Source: Bacteroidales bacterium (lineage in GTDB: Bacteria > Bacteroidota > Bacteroidia > Bacteroidales > UBA932). Taken from it: a stretch of DNA of 64,000 nt. The DNA lies in NCBI GenBank assembly GCA_017549505.1, contig JAFYUS010000018.1, positions 1 through 64,000 of the forward strand, written 5' to 3'. The translations under genes and the position numbers were made by a program. The notes beneath the pieces were generated by a model. That model worked only from the letters and a program-made list of their open reading frames with translations, had not been told where the DNA came from and did no database searches. Positions 37,520 to 47,503 of this stretch are shown in pieces (within the stretch, counting starts at the first letter, position 1; the number at the start of each line of letters is the position of its first letter).

Positions 37520-39061
37520 ATGAGAGATTTATTTATAACAAATTCCCTTTCGAGGAAGAAAGAATTGTTCAAGCCTCTTAATGAGGGTCATGTAGGTCTT
37601 TATGTATGCGGCCCGACCGTATACGGAGACGCTCACCTTGGCCACGCACGCCCAGGTGTGACATACGACGTGTTTGTAAAACTTCTCAGACACCTTGGAT
37701 ACAAGGTGCGCTATGTCCGCAACATCACGGATGTCGGACATCTCGAGCACGATGCCGACGAAGGAGAAGACAAGATCGCAAAGAAGGCACGTCTCGAGCA
37801 GCTCGAGCCGATGGAAGTCGTACAGAGATGTACACTTGCATACCATGAGGCCATGCGCATGCTCAATGTGGCTCCGCCTTCGATCGAGCCACGTGCTTCG
37901 GGACATATCATCGAGCAGATCGACCTCGTCAAGAAGATCATCGACGCCGGATATGCATATGAAAGCAACGGATCTATATATTTTGACGTACTCAAATATG
38001 ACAAGGACCACAGGTACGGCATCCTTTCGGGCCGTACACTGGACGAAGTGAAGGAAGGCACCCGCGACCTCGACGGCCAGCAGGACAAGCGCGCTTCATA
38101 CGACTTCGCCCTCTGGAAGAAGGCATCTCCTGAACATATCATGAGATGGCCGTCGCCTTGGAGCGACGGATTCCCGGGCTGGCACCTCGAGTGCTCGGCG
38201 ATGAGCGAGAAGTATCTCGGCAAGGAATTCGACATCCATGGAGGTGGAATGGACCTGCTCTTCCCGCACCATGAGTGCGAGATCGCACAGAACACCGCAT
38301 CCCGCGGATGCAGCGGTGTCAAGTACTGGATGCACAACAACATGATCACCATAGAAGGCAAGAAGATGGGCAAATCGCTCGGAAACTTCATCACCCTTCC
38401 TGAACTCTTCGCCGGACGTCATGAGAAGCTTGCTCAGGCCTATACCCCTATGACCGTACGTTTCTTCATCCTTCAGGCTCACTATCGCGGCACCCTCGAT
38501 TTCAGCAACGAGGCCCTGCAGGCGGCCGAGAAGGGGCTGAAGAGAATCATGCAGGCGGCGAAGGATCTTCGCGCCCTGGCATCTGCTGCCGGTATCAAGG
38601 CAGCCCCTGCCCTTGCATACGGCGAGTTTGTTTCTGCAATTGCACCAGAGCAGATATCTGCTTCAAACGCCGAGGTCCGCACATTGATTGAAGGCGTATA
38701 CGAGGCACTCTGCGACGACCTCAACACTCCTATCGCACTCTCGCATGTCTTCGATGCCGTACGTATCATCAACACGGCAAAGGACAGGAAGATCACTCTT
38801 GACGCAGCCGACTACAGGGCACTCGTAGACCTCTTCGACAACATCGTATTCGGAGTCCTCGGACTTCGTGACGAGGACGCTTCGGAGGGCGGAAAGGTCC
38901 TCCAGACCATCGACGGTCTCGTGAACATGGTCCTCGAGCAGCGCAAGGCGGCAAAGGCTGCGAAGGACTGGGCTACCAGCGACCGCATCCGTGACGACCT
39001 CAAGGCTCTCGGCATCCAGATCAAGGACACCAAGGAAGGCACAGAGTGGACATTGGAATAG
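37520..39061 (+). CDS. cysS: Cysteinyl-tRNA synthetase
   Basis: A 513-residue class I synthetase: [18 protein letters not shown] with zinc ligand Cys30 and HIGH-equivalent HLGH (39-42), a zinc-site [10 protein letters not shown] and HHECE region, and the KMSKS loop as KKMGKSLGN. It charges tRNA-Cys in the cytoplasm. It is followed after 10 bases by xth. Confidence 0.97.
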   Translation: MRDLFITNSLSRKKELFKPLNEGHVGLYVCGPTVYGDAHLGHARPGVTYDVFVKLLRHLGYKVRYVRNITDVGHLEHDADEGEDKIAKKARLEQLEPMEVVQRCTLAYHEAMRMLNVAPPSIEPRASGHIIEQIDLVKKIIDAGYAYESNGSIYFDVLKYDKDHRYGILSGRTLDEVKEGTRDLDGQQDKRASYDFALWKKASPEHIMRWPSPWSDGFPGWHLECSAMSEKYLGKEFDIHGGGMDLLFPHHECEIAQNTASRGCSGVKYWMHNNMITIEGKKMGKSLGNFITLPELFAGRHEKLAQAYTPMTVRFFILQAHYRGTLDFSNEALQAAEKGLKRIMQAAKDLRALASAAGIKAAPALAYGEFVSAIAPEQISASNAEVRTLIEGVYEALCDDLNTPIALSHVFDAVRIINTAKDRKITLDAADYRALVDLFDNIVFGVLGLRDEDASEGGKVLQTIDGLVNMVLEQRKAAKAAKDWATSDRIRDDLKALGIQIKDTKEGTEWTLE

Positions 39062-39071
39062 TCTGACCGAT

Positions 39072-39827
39072 ATGTATAAGTTCATTTCATGGAATGTGAA
39101 CGGCCTGAGGGCCGTGTGCGGAAAGGGATTCGCAGACATCTTTGCGGAACTGGACGCTGATTTCTTCTGCCTGCAGGAGACAAAGCTGCAGGCAGGTCAG
39201 ATAGACCTTGAATTCCTTGGTTACAAGTCTTACTGGAACTATGCCGACAAGAAGGGCTATTCGGGAACTGCAATCTATACCAGGCATGAACCTGTGTCAG
39301 TGACATACGGCATCGGAATCGACGAGCACGACCATGAGGGTCGTGTGATAACGATGGAGATGGAGGATTTCTACCTGGTCTGCGTATACGTTCCTAACGC
39401 GCAGGACGGTCTCAAGAGACTTGACTACAGGATGAAGTGGGAGGATGACTTCAGGGCATACCTGTGCTCGCTCGCGCAGCGCAAGGGTGTCATCGTATGT
39501 GGAGACCTCAACGTGGCACATAATGAAATCGACCTGAAGAACCCGAAAAGCAACCGCATGAATCCGGGTTTCACAGACCAGGAACGCTCCCAGTTCACGA
39601 ATCTTCTGGAAGCAGGATTCATAGACACATTCCGTCACTTCTACCCTGACCAGACAGACATCTACTCGTGGTGGTCATACCGTTTCCAGGCACGTCAGAA
39701 GAACATCGGTTGGCGTATTGACTATTTCGTCGCATCGGAAAACCTCAAGGACCGCCTTGCCGGCGCGAAGATCCACACCGAGATCTTCGGCTCCGACCAC
39801 TGTCCTGTCGAGCTGACACTGGAGTAG
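39072..39827 (+). CDS. xth: Exodeoxyribonuclease III / AP endonuclease
   Basis: The start [15 protein letters not shown] (ATG 39072) gives 251 residues. It has all EEP-family motifs: [44 protein letters not shown] and GSDHCPVEL. It cleaves DNA 5' of abasic sites in base excision repair. It may share a transcript with cysS. Confidence 0.95.
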   Translation: MYKFISWNVNGLRAVCGKGFADIFAELDADFFCLQETKLQAGQIDLEFLGYKSYWNYADKKGYSGTAIYTRHEPVSVTYGIGIDEHDHEGRVITMEMEDFYLVCVYVPNAQDGLKRLDYRMKWEDDFRAYLCSLAQRKGVIVCGDLNVAHNEIDLKNPKSNRMNPGFTDQERSQFTNLLEAGFIDTFRHFYPDQTDIYSWWSYRFQARQKNIGWRIDYFVASENLKDRLAGAKIHTEIFGSDHCPVELTLE

Positions 39828-39857
39828 ATAATCCTTAAAGCAGACATCTGTAGATCA

Positions 39858-39931
39858 GATATAAAGCACCATGGACCCCGGAAGCATTTTCCTAAGTATT
39901 TCTGCTTCCGGGGTCCATGGTGCTTTATATC
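39858..39931. terminator. 29-bp perfect inverted repeat, bidirectional terminator
   Basis: 39858-39886 is the exact reverse complement of 39903-39931, with a 16-base loop. The stem has a GC-rich centre (CCATGGACCCCGG) and AT-rich ends, so it can end both the xth transcript and the convergent kinase transcript. A perfect stem of this length is well beyond a typical terminator. Confidence 0.8.
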
Positions 39932-39946
39932 CTTTATCTATAGAAT

Positions 39947-42900
39947 CTATGCCTGATATTTGGGCAGTGTCACGGTGAATGAGGCACCGCCGAGGGTGAA
40001 TGAACGCTGGTAGCTGATTTCGCCCTCACACTTCTCTATGATGTTGCGGCAGATGGCGAGTCCAAGACCTGTTCCTGAACTCTTGGTGGTGAAGTTCGGG
40101 GTAAAGAGCTTATCCTGATTCTCTTCGCTCACTCCCGGACCATTATCGTCCACAACTATATCATAGTACCCGTCCTTGATACTGTTTCTCAGATAGATAC
40201 AAACCTTTCCTTCGCCTGGCTGCTCACCTCTTTCAACAGCCTCCTTCTGACTGATTTCCACAGCCTGGACAGCATTGGTGATAAGGTTCACGAATACTCG
40301 TATCAGCTGAGGCTTCGGAGCCATGACATATGCCTCCTCCATACCTATGTAACGGATGCTGATGTTATCCTTGTTGTCGAAGATGACGAGCTGGTCCTTG
40401 AGAGTCTTGTCAAGATCGATAAGCACTGGATCTTCACTGTACAGTTTAGCGAAGGTAGAGAACTCGTTGGCGGTTTCCGTAAGGATGTCAATATGTTCAA
40501 GTATTACCGCTGAAACCTCGTCGAACTTCTCCTCCCATTTCGGATTGTTGTTCATCTTAAGTCTGATCAGTCTCTGGAGCTGAAGCTTGATAGGGGTAAG
40601 AGGATTCTTGATCTCATGGGCCACCTGACGGGCCATCTGGCTCCATGCCTTGTCTCTTTCCGCCTGAGCAAGCTGCTTGGTCGAGTCAGAGAGATCTCGT
40701 ACCATTCGGTTGTATGCCTCCACAAGAGAAGATATCTCGTCATCCCTTTTGTAGATGATATATTCCAGATTGTGGACATCGGCGACATTCATCTTCTTAC
40801 CCATCTCCAGAAGTGGAGAGAACATTGAATTCACCTCCCTTGTACTGAAAAGAAGAGATGCTATGAGCAAAAGAATGAACAGATTCACTATCAGCGCAGC
40901 ATGGAAGAAGGCCTCCCTACGGAAGTCATAGTTCTTGTCCGTGTAAGGCGAACTGATGATTGCGATCATATCTCCCTCGTCATTGAACACCGGAGCATAC
41001 ATCGACCAATAACTGTAGTCATCAATCTTCTCTCTCTGTATGAAATATCTCTGATTCTCATGACATATGTTATGGAAGGCATCCTGATCTATCCTGCTTC
41101 CGAGAATCATCTTCTCGAAGACCTCAGGGGTAGTCGAAACCGACACCTTGCCATCCGGAGTGAAGAGGGTTATGTCAGACTTTGTAGTGGCGGCTATACT
41201 CTCAAGAACAGACGCAAAATCCTGTCCCCGGAGATCCTGCCTCATCAGATTGCTGACCAGCGCCTGGATGGTAGTGATCTTTGTAGACATCAGGTCATTC
41301 ATGTTCGCTTCGTTCCTCTTGTACACAAACAGCACGCTGATGGTCGTCATGCTGGCAAGAATCATGAAGGAAGATATGAATAGGATGGTATTGATCCTTG
41401 TCCTGAAATAATTCCTTCTGAAACCCTTGTTCTTTTTCTCCTTCTTCGAGAACACATATAGAAGTGCACACAGAAAGAGGAACAGATAGGAAAGCGAAGT
41501 GAAATATACCATGGCTCCTCTCTGAGGTCGGGAAACGATTATCATTTCCTCATCTCCTACCATATGGCGGAAATGCACATGACCGTTCGAGCGGGTGATA
41601 TCCCCGCTTCCTTCAGCCTCTGAAGATATTGTCGGATACGGGTAATTGCCTTTGTAAGAGATCAGATTACCGGAAGTGTACTTTGCATATGAGTACAATG
41701 CAGGTATGTTTATACCTCCCGGATTCGAGAACTGACCCAGGATGCTGTAATATCCTCTGTCTTCGCGGTTAGACTCGGGCTCAAGTTCTACAAGCAGCCT
41801 CATAAGCCCGTCTTCCTTCGAATAATACACGAAAGTTCCCACATACCTGCTCCTTCCGTTGGCATCAGTCATGAACAGGAAGTTTGACCCGGACGCGATC
41901 GGAGTACCTGTGCGCAGAATATTATTGAAGTATGCCAAACCGTTCCTGTCGTTATCTCTGAAGATCGACACGCTTATATTATAACCTTGTCTGGTACGTG
42001 AGAGATAATAATCCGAAATCCTGTTAAGGATCATCGTCTGAGCATTGTCTATCTTTATAAGAGTGGCTATCAGCTGGTCTGATGCAATCGGCTCCTCGAC
42101 ACTACGGAGCTGGATCTCAAGTCCCAGGTCTCTTTCGACAGCAAGTCTGTTGGCCCACACGGTAACCCTGTCCTGTTCCTTTCTGAATCCAAGAACCGCA
42201 GCTATTGCTGTGAAATATATCGCGCAAAGCAAGGCAAAGACAGCAAGATTCCTGATCTTGAACATATCATACCTTATCCCGAGGGCCTCTCTTACGATAG
42301 GCTGCATCGACTGCAGGAGCAGCACCAGACAGAAAAGTATTCCGGTATATGACACATATACAAGGACTGTGTAATGGACAAGGTCGTTGCCACGATACAG
42401 CTCCATTGTTATGTTGGAATTGAGTATGAGACTCTTCAGGGTCATATGTGTGTAGACAAGCGTACCGGCAGCTGCAAGTGCACATAAGATTCCGTATACC
42501 ACAAGCCTTCGCCTGCTGTTTTTCTTACCCCCTCGTATGACATCTGCGATATTCTGCCTTATCATATAGGTACATACGTAGAGGATCGTGATATAGGAGT
42601 TTATCAGAATCAGCGCTCCCAGGGAGAACAGGAACTGACCGTCAGCATAGATTGTAGGCGAAAACAGTTCGTAGGAATTGATCATCTGGCCACCCCATGC
42701 GAACGCAACAATGAAGAGAGCCGTAAGGGAGCCCACGACCATGAGATATACTTTCACCGACCTGTGTCCGAAAAGGAAAAGAAGTGTAGCGAGCGCCAGC
42801 AGTCCAAGCGCAGTCCACCTCAACAGTGAATTGTCAAAGAAATGGGACATCTGTCCCGTATCGTAGAGCACATTGAAAAGCGGCACTCCATCTATGACCA

Positions 42901-43486
42901 CAGGAGCTCCGCTGCTGGAGTTGACAGGTTCCACGACATACCGTCCGCTTATCTTAAGATGGGGATTGGTACCGTTTTCCGACGAATTCAGTTCTTCGAT
43001 GAGGTTGTTCTTGACCTCTACACCTGCGATTATCCTGACATTCGGCTGAGGATTGAATGACTTGACGACATACCACTTAGGGCCCAGGTTCATATACGAC
43101 ACCGTCTCTGTCACGTCAGATAGAGGAGAAGAGACTCTGTTGCTGTAGCTGGTCAGCCTCTGCACGGTCAGCCTCGGACTTATGTCATCATTGATGATCG
43201 GGAACTGATTGCTCCATGACTTCAATGAATCATTTTCATACTTGTATATGACCATATCGTCCGGGAGCCCTTCAAGACATCCTTCATCATCCCCTGAGGT
43301 GGCCTCCATGGCAAACGTCTCCAGCTTGGCAAGCCTCTTGTGGAGTCTTGCCGAAGCCTTCCGGGCAATCTCCACAGTCTCATTCTCACTGCTGTTTCCG
43401 ACCATCGAGAGCATGAACAGAGAGAATGCGATGAACAGGATCAGCAGAGGAAGACGCCTTTTTATGAAAACACTGTTTCTCATCAT
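39947..43486 (-). CDS. Very large NtrY-like membrane sensor histidine kinase
   Basis: A 1179-residue kinase. TM1 (about 12-32), an extracytoplasmic domain, a block of several TM helices (about 222-440), a second extracytoplasmic region, further TM helices (about 660, 700 and 865), a HAMP-like linker (about 885-940), a HisKA with His957 (RQVAHEIKNPLTPIKLQ) and a HATPase domain (NLITNAVQAVEIS, VDDNGPGVSEENQDKLF, SSGTGLGLAICRNIIEK). The ATG overlaps the rlmH stop (ATGA). The likely partner is the NtrC-like regulator at 44462-45610, on the same strand but separated by rlmH and a convergently read small gene. The signal is unknown; multiple membrane domains suggest sensing at or in the envelope. 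Confidence 0.92.
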   Translation of the reverse strand: MMRNSVFIKRRLPLLILFIAFSLFMLSMVGNSSENETVEIARKASARLHKRLAKLETFAMEATSGDDEGCLEGLPDDMVIYKYENDSLKSWSNQFPIINDDISPRLTVQRLTSYSNRVSSPLSDVTETVSYMNLGPKWYVVKSFNPQPNVRIIAGVEVKNNLIEELNSSENGTNPHLKISGRYVVEPVNSSSGAPVVIDGVPLFNVLYDTGQMSHFFDNSLLRWTALGLLALATLLFLFGHRSVKVYLMVVGSLTALFIVAFAWGGQMINSYELFSPTIYADGQFLFSLGALILINSYITILYVCTYMIRQNIADVIRGGKKNSRRRLVVYGILCALAAAGTLVYTHMTLKSLILNSNITMELYRGNDLVHYTVLVYVSYTGILFCLVLLLQSMQPIVREALGIRYDMFKIRNLAVFALLCAIYFTAIAAVLGFRKEQDRVTVWANRLAVERDLGLEIQLRSVEEPIASDQLIATLIKIDNAQTMILNRISDYYLSRTRQGYNISVSIFRDNDRNGLAYFNNILRTGTPIASGSNFLFMTDANGRSRYVGTFVYYSKEDGLMRLLVELEPESNREDRGYYSILGQFSNPGGINIPALYSYAKYTSGNLISYKGNYPYPTISSEAEGSGDITRSNGHVHFRHMVGDEEMIIVSRPQRGAMVYFTSLSYLFLFLCALLYVFSKKEKKNKGFRRNYFRTRINTILFISSFMILASMTTISVLFVYKRNEANMNDLMSTKITTIQALVSNLMRQDLRGQDFASVLESIAATTKSDITLFTPDGKVSVSTTPEVFEKMILGSRIDQDAFHNICHENQRYFIQREKIDDYSYWSMYAPVFNDEGDMIAIISSPYTDKNYDFRREAFFHAALIVNLFILLLIASLLFSTREVNSMFSPLLEMGKKMNVADVHNLEYIIYKRDDEISSLVEAYNRMVRDLSDSTKQLAQAERDKAWSQMARQVAHEIKNPLTPIKLQLQRLIRLKMNNNPKWEEKFDEVSAVILEHIDILTETANEFSTFAKLYSEDPVLIDLDKTLKDQLVIFDNKDNISIRYIGMEEAYVMAPKPQLIRVFVNLITNAVQAVEISQKEAVERGEQPGEGKVCIYLRNSIKDGYYDIVVDDNGPGVSEENQDKLFTPNFTTKSSGTGLGLAICRNIIEKCEGEISYQRSFTLGGASFTVTLPKYQA

Positions 43487-43956
43487 TCGTGGTGGTATGG
43501 TTCTCCCTTCATGATAGTGAAGGCTCTATAGATCTGTTCGACAAAGATCGCCCTCACCATCTGGTGCGAAAAGGTCATCCTTGACAGAGATATCTTGGAG
43601 TTCGCCCTTTGGTACACAGCATCAGAAAATCCGTATGCACCTCCGATCACATAGACCATATCCTTTCCGACATAGGAAATCTTGTCCTGGATAACCTTTG
43701 CCAGTTCTACGGAAGTATACTCCTTTCCTCTTTCATCCAGGAGTATGAGGTCATCAGTCGGCTTTATGTTCTTGAGGATCAGCTCACCTTCCCTCATCTT
43801 TATCTGATCTTTAGTCAATGCAGACACATTCTTAAGTTCCGGAATCTCGACTACGGCAAACGGGATATAATGCTTCAGCCTTGAAACATATATATCCATA
43901 CCCTGTCTGACCCAGTCCTTATCCGTCTTTCCTACTGTAAGTAAAGTAATCTTCAT
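43483..43956 (-). CDS. rlmH: 23S rRNA (pseudouridine-1915-N3) methyltransferase
   Basis: A 157-residue SPOUT enzyme: LLDERGKEYTSVELAKVI, VIGGAYGFSDAVYQRANSKISLS and the C-terminal MVRAIFVEQIYRAFTIMKGEPYHHE. It modifies helix 69 of 23S rRNA. It is translationally coupled to the following kinase gene by a 4-base overlap. Confidence 0.96.
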   Translation of the reverse strand: MKITLLTVGKTDKDWVRQGMDIYVSRLKHYIPFAVVEIPELKNVSALTKDQIKMREGELILKNIKPTDDLILLDERGKEYTSVELAKVIQDKISYVGKDMVYVIGGAYGFSDAVYQRANSKISLSRMTFSHQMVRAIFVEQIYRAFTIMKGEPYHHE

Positions 43957-44000
43957 CTTTTGTCTGCATTAATCATACAAAGGTAATAAAAACTAATCTA

Positions 44001-44031
44001 TTTGCACGGCTCGGATTTTGCAGTATCTTTG
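44001..44031 (+). promoter_or_regulatory. Promoter of the DUF4783 gene
   Basis: TTTG at 44001-44004, a 19-base spacer and TATCTTTG at 44024-44031 match the phylum consensus. The ATG lies 23 bases downstream. Confidence 0.75.
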
Positions 44032-44054
44032 CACGGTATTTTCAAGTTCAAAAT

Positions 44055-44465
44055 ATGATAAGGGAAAGAATAATCGGGTTTGTGGCTGCTGCTGTAGCCA
44101 TGCTTGCATGCACAGAAGCGTCTGCACAGGACAGCAGCTATGATGTCTTCAATCCTATTTCAAAATATATTGCATGCGGTGATGCAGAAAAGCTCTCTGC
44201 ATGGTTCTCCGACAATCTGGAAGTCACCATATTCTCGAACTCCAACGACTCAAGCCGCAACCAGGCGCGCCAGATCATGAAGTCGTTCTTCCGCTCATAC
44301 ACTCCCCGCTCTTTTGAAATCACACATAAGGCAGGACGTTCAAACAAGAAATACGCTCTGGGAACCCTCAATGCCGGAGGTGAGATGTTTACCGTAACGA
44401 TCTTCGTCAATTACACCGACACCGACTACCGCATCCAGCATCTCAAGATAGAGCGTATGAACTAA
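44055..44465 (+). CDS. DUF4783 small secreted protein
   Basis: A 136-residue protein with a signal peptide (cleavage near EASAQ) and a compact NTF2-like alpha/beta domain (FNPISKYIACGDAEKLSAWF, IMKSFFRSYTPRSFEI, YALGTLNAGGEMFTVTIFV), the pattern of DUF4783. Its function is not known. Its stop overlaps the convergent regulator stop by 4 bases. It has its own promoter. Confidence 0.82.
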   Translation: MIRERIIGFVAAAVAMLACTEASAQDSSYDVFNPISKYIACGDAEKLSAWFSDNLEVTIFSNSNDSSRNQARQIMKSFFRSYTPRSFEITHKAGRSNKKYALGTLNAGGEMFTVTIFVNYTDTDYRIQHLKIERMN

Positions 44466-45610
44466 AGTACATACGCCCTTACATCCGAAGCGGTTATCCT
44501 GCTGCCTGAGAGTATCAGCAGTCGCTCGACGACATTTCTGAGTTCGCGGATATTTCCTGTCCAAGTCTTGTCCACAAGCATCTGCATGGCATCAGCATCA
44601 ATATCTCTAGGCTGCATTCCTGTCTCCGAACATATCTGACCGATGAAGTAATCTACGAGAAGAGGAATATCTGACTTTCTCTCATCAAGAGTAGGCATGT
44701 TGATCACAATGACGCTGAGACGATGATAAAGGTCTTCCCTGAAACGTCCCTTTGCGATTTCCTCCTTCAGATTCTTGTTTGTAGCAGCCACTACCCTGAC
44801 ATCGACAACTATATCCTTGTCACTTCCCACGCGTGAAAGTTTCTTCTCCTGGAGAACCCTCAGGACCTTTGCCTGGGCTGCAAGGGACATATCACCGATC
44901 TCATCGAGAAAAAGTGTTCCTCCGTCAGCCTGCTCAAACTTGCCCTTATGCTGCTTTATAGCTGAAGTAAAGGCACCTTTCTCGTGGCCGAAAAGCTCAC
45001 TTTCAATCAGTTCCGAAGGTATTGCAGCGCAATTGACCTCTATGTATGGAGCTGCAGAACGGGCACTTTTCTGGTGGAGATTACGGGCAACGAGTTCCTT
45101 TCCTGTTCCATTGGCACCGATGATAAGCACCCTGGCATCCGTAGGGGCAACCTTTCCTATCATATCCTTTACCTGTACCAGAGCAGGAGACTCTCCTACC
45201 ATCTCCTGGCCATAGACCTTCTTCTTGAGCTGTCTTGTCTCCTTTACCAAAGACACTCTTTCTGTAGCATTCTTGATGGTGATGAGTATGCGGTTAAGAT
45301 CGAGAGGCTTCTGGATAAAGTCGAAGGCTCCTTTCTTTATACATTCGACAGCCGTGTCTATGTCTCCATGGCCTGAAATCATCACGACCGCCGAATCAAT
45401 ACCCATCTCGGTAAGACGGCCGAGTACCTCCATGCCATCCATTTCCGGCATCTTGATGTCACAGAATATAACACTGTATTTTTCTTTGTCGACCATCGCA
45501 CATCCGGTCGCGCCGTTCTCGGCAACATCTACTTCATAGCCTTCGTCAGCAAGAATTTCCTTAAGGGAATTACGGATGGAACGTTCGTCGTCAATAATCA
45601 AAATCTTCAT
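44462..45610 (-). CDS. NtrC-like response regulator lacking a DNA-binding domain
   Basis: A 382-residue regulator: a receiver domain (1-120, phospho-acceptor Asp51) and a sigma-54-type AAA+ domain (about 138-375; Walker A GANGTGKE 165-172). The sigma-54 contact loop reads GAFTSA (212-217) in place of GAFTGA. The protein ends right after the AAA+ lid (GNIRELRNVVERLLI...), with no Fis-type helix-turn-helix, so it is about 80 residues shorter than NtrC. It probably pairs with the large kinase next to rlmH. Without its own DNA contact it may act from solution on sigma-54 or have another output. Confidence 0.9.
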   Translation of the reverse strand: MKILIIDDERSIRNSLKEILADEGYEVDVAENGATGCAMVDKEKYSVIFCDIKMPEMDGMEVLGRLTEMGIDSAVVMISGHGDIDTAVECIKKGAFDFIQKPLDLNRILITIKNATERVSLVKETRQLKKKVYGQEMVGESPALVQVKDMIGKVAPTDARVLIIGANGTGKELVARNLHQKSARSAAPYIEVNCAAIPSELIESELFGHEKGAFTSAIKQHKGKFEQADGGTLFLDEIGDMSLAAQAKVLRVLQEKKLSRVGSDKDIVVDVRVVAATNKNLKEEIAKGRFREDLYHRLSVIVINMPTLDERKSDIPLLVDYFIGQICSETGMQPRDIDADAMQMLVDKTWTGNIRELRNVVERLLILSGSRITASDVRAYVL

Positions 45611-45646
45611 GGCCGTTCAGTTTATAGTTTTACAAATATCGACATT

Positions 45647-45678
45647 TTTGGGAGTTTACACAATATTTTATAATTTTG
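45647..45678 (+). promoter_or_regulatory. Promoter of cmk-ispH
   Basis: TTTG 45647-45650, a 20-base spacer and TAATTTTG 45671-45678. Its position excludes the upstream TTG at 45676 as a start of cmk and supports the ATG at 45706. Confidence 0.75.
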
Positions 45679-45705
45679 CTTGGTTTTAGACTTTTACGTG
45701 TACTG

Positions 45706-46386
45706 ATGCAAATACCTGATATTATAATCGCCATCGACGGATACTCGTCTACCGGCAAAAGTTCATTTGCCAAGATAGTGGCCCACGAGTTCTCTTTCCT
45801 GTATCTTGACTCCGGCGCTCTTTACAGGGGTGTCACCCTTTTCGCCATCGAGAACGGATACATCGGGGACGACAATACAATTAATGTGCCTGAGCTCGAA
45901 AAGGCATTGGACAATCTTGACCTGCACTTCGGTCCGCAGGGGACATACATCGCTGACAGGTGCATCGAGCAGGAGATACGCTCGATGGAAGTGGCCGGCA
46001 AGGTAAGCCCTATCGCCGCAGTGGCAGAAGTCCGCGCATTCGTTGACCGCAAGCTCAGGGAATTCGGAAAGAACGGACGCATCGTGATGGACGGCCGTGA
46101 CATCGGTACCACAGTATTTCCTGATGCCGAACTCAAGATCTTCATGACAGCAGATCCTCTTGTCAGAGCGCAGAGAAGAGCCGACGAAATGAAGGCAAAG
46201 GGAATGGAGACTGACATCCAGGAAGTGCTGAAGAACCTTCAGGAAAGGGATTACATCGACTCGCACAGGGAAGTGTCTCCGCTCACCCGGGCGGAAGATG
46301 CGATAGTGCTCGACAACTCACATATGACCATGGAGGAACAGCTCACATGGCTCAAGGGTATCATCAAGGAACGTTTCGGACTCTGA
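45706..46386 (+). CDS. cmk: Cytidylate kinase
   Basis: The start MQIPDIIIAIDGYSSTGKSS (ATG 45706) gives 226 residues. P-loop IDGYSSTGKSSFAK, YLDSGALYRG, and MDGRDIGTTVFPDAELKIFMTA with the CMP-binding Asp and Arg. It phosphorylates CMP and dCMP. ispH follows after 4 bases, a linkage that fits a shared transcript. Confidence 0.95.
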   Translation: MQIPDIIIAIDGYSSTGKSSFAKIVAHEFSFLYLDSGALYRGVTLFAIENGYIGDDNTINVPELEKALDNLDLHFGPQGTYIADRCIEQEIRSMEVAGKVSPIAAVAEVRAFVDRKLREFGKNGRIVMDGRDIGTTVFPDAELKIFMTADPLVRAQRRADEMKAKGMETDIQEVLKNLQERDYIDSHREVSPLTRAEDAIVLDNSHMTMEEQLTWLKGIIKERFGL

Positions 46387-46390
46387 TCAT

Positions 46391-47377
46391 ATGATTACTG
46401 TTGACATAGATAAGAATTCAGGTTTCTGTGCCGGAGTAATCAGAGCGATCGGCAAGGCAGAGGAATTCCTGGACAGCGGAGACTCAAGACGTCTCTACTC
46501 ATTGGGAGCCATCGTCCACAATGACTCCGAACTCGAAAGACTTTCAGGCAAAGGCCTGGTCACAATAGACAAGGAAGATTTTGACGAGATGGTAAGCGCC
46601 GAAGGTGAAGTGCTTCTCATCAGGGCACATGGCGAACCGCCGCAGACATACGAGCGCGCTGCCTCGCTAGGATTCCAGGTCATAGACTGCACATGTCCTG
46701 TAGTACTTAAACTCCAGCAGCGCATCAAGGAATCATACCTGAAACAGAAGGAAACAGGACTCGGACAGATACTGATCTTCGGTAAGATCGGTCATGCAGA
46801 GGTCCTCGGGCTCATCGGACAGACAGAAGGCACAGCCGTAGTCGTCGAAGACATCGCCATGATGGAAGATGCCATTGCGGAAGGCAGGATCATGCTGGAC
46901 GTTCCGACAGAAGTTTTCAGCCAGACGACCAAGAGTCCTGCAGAGTACAGGTCTCTCTGCGCAAGGCTGGAAGAGCAGATGGCCCGTCATAACGAGCTCT
47001 CTGTAGAGAGATTCAAGGGACGCGGGCTGCTTTCCGTACACGACACTATATGCTCGCAGGTCGCTACAAGACACGAAAGACTCTCGAAGTTCGCTCTGGA
47101 GCACGACATGATCATTTTTGTTGCAGGCAAGGCAAGTTCGAACGGAAAGGTTCTCTGCGACCTCTGCAAATCCTTGAACATACGTACATACCATATCGAT
47201 TCTCCGTGCGAAATCAAGCGTGAATGGTTCAGGGCAGACGACAAGGTCGGAGTCTGCGGAGCAACGTCGACCCCGAAGTGGCTGCTTGAGGAAACAGCCT
47301 CACATGTCCTTGAGCTGAACAGATTCGTGCCGGAGTGGGAGGAGACATTCAAGGTAGGAAACGGTACAGGATGCTGA
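46391..47377 (+). CDS. ispH: 4-hydroxy-3-methylbut-2-enyl diphosphate reductase
   Basis: A 328-residue LytB/IspH. The three Fe-S ligand regions are present: SGFCAGV (Cys13), DCTCPVV, and the VGVCGATSTPKWLLEE region with an upstream SVHDTICSQVATRHE segment. It catalyses the last step of the non-mevalonate isoprenoid pathway, yielding IPP and DMAPP. The length and motifs are complete. Confidence 0.94.
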   Translation: MITVDIDKNSGFCAGVIRAIGKAEEFLDSGDSRRLYSLGAIVHNDSELERLSGKGLVTIDKEDFDEMVSAEGEVLLIRAHGEPPQTYERAASLGFQVIDCTCPVVLKLQQRIKESYLKQKETGLGQILIFGKIGHAEVLGLIGQTEGTAVVVEDIAMMEDAIAEGRIMLDVPTEVFSQTTKSPAEYRSLCARLEEQMARHNELSVERFKGRGLLSVHDTICSQVATRHERLSKFALEHDMIIFVAGKASSNGKVLCDLCKSLNIRTYHIDSPCEIKREWFRADDKVGVCGATSTPKWLLEETASHVLELNRFVPEWEETFKVGNGTGC

Positions 47378-47390
47378 TAATCAGCAAAAA

Positions 47391-47422
47391 TTTGGTTGGA
47401 TAGATACATTTTTATATTTTTG
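47391..47422 (+). promoter_or_regulatory. Promoter of efp
   Basis: TTTG 47391-47394, a 20-base spacer and TATTTTTG 47415-47422 match the consensus. They leave an untranslated leader of about 75 bases before the ATG at 47504. Confidence 0.7.
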
Positions 47423-47503
47423 CAGCCGATTTTGACCGGCTTGCCTTTTCTGGCGGAATCGGGACACCTTTAAGACTAGTATTTTTAAACATTTGATATT
47501 TTT

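Noticed and set aside
37441..37572. Longer N-terminus of the 672-residue secreted protein
   Set aside because: It would precede and disrupt a clean signal peptide starting at ATG 37440 and cross the cysS control region.
45676..45705. TTG start for cmk
   Set aside because: The codon overlaps the -7 box; ATG 45706 gives a standard Cmk N-terminus.
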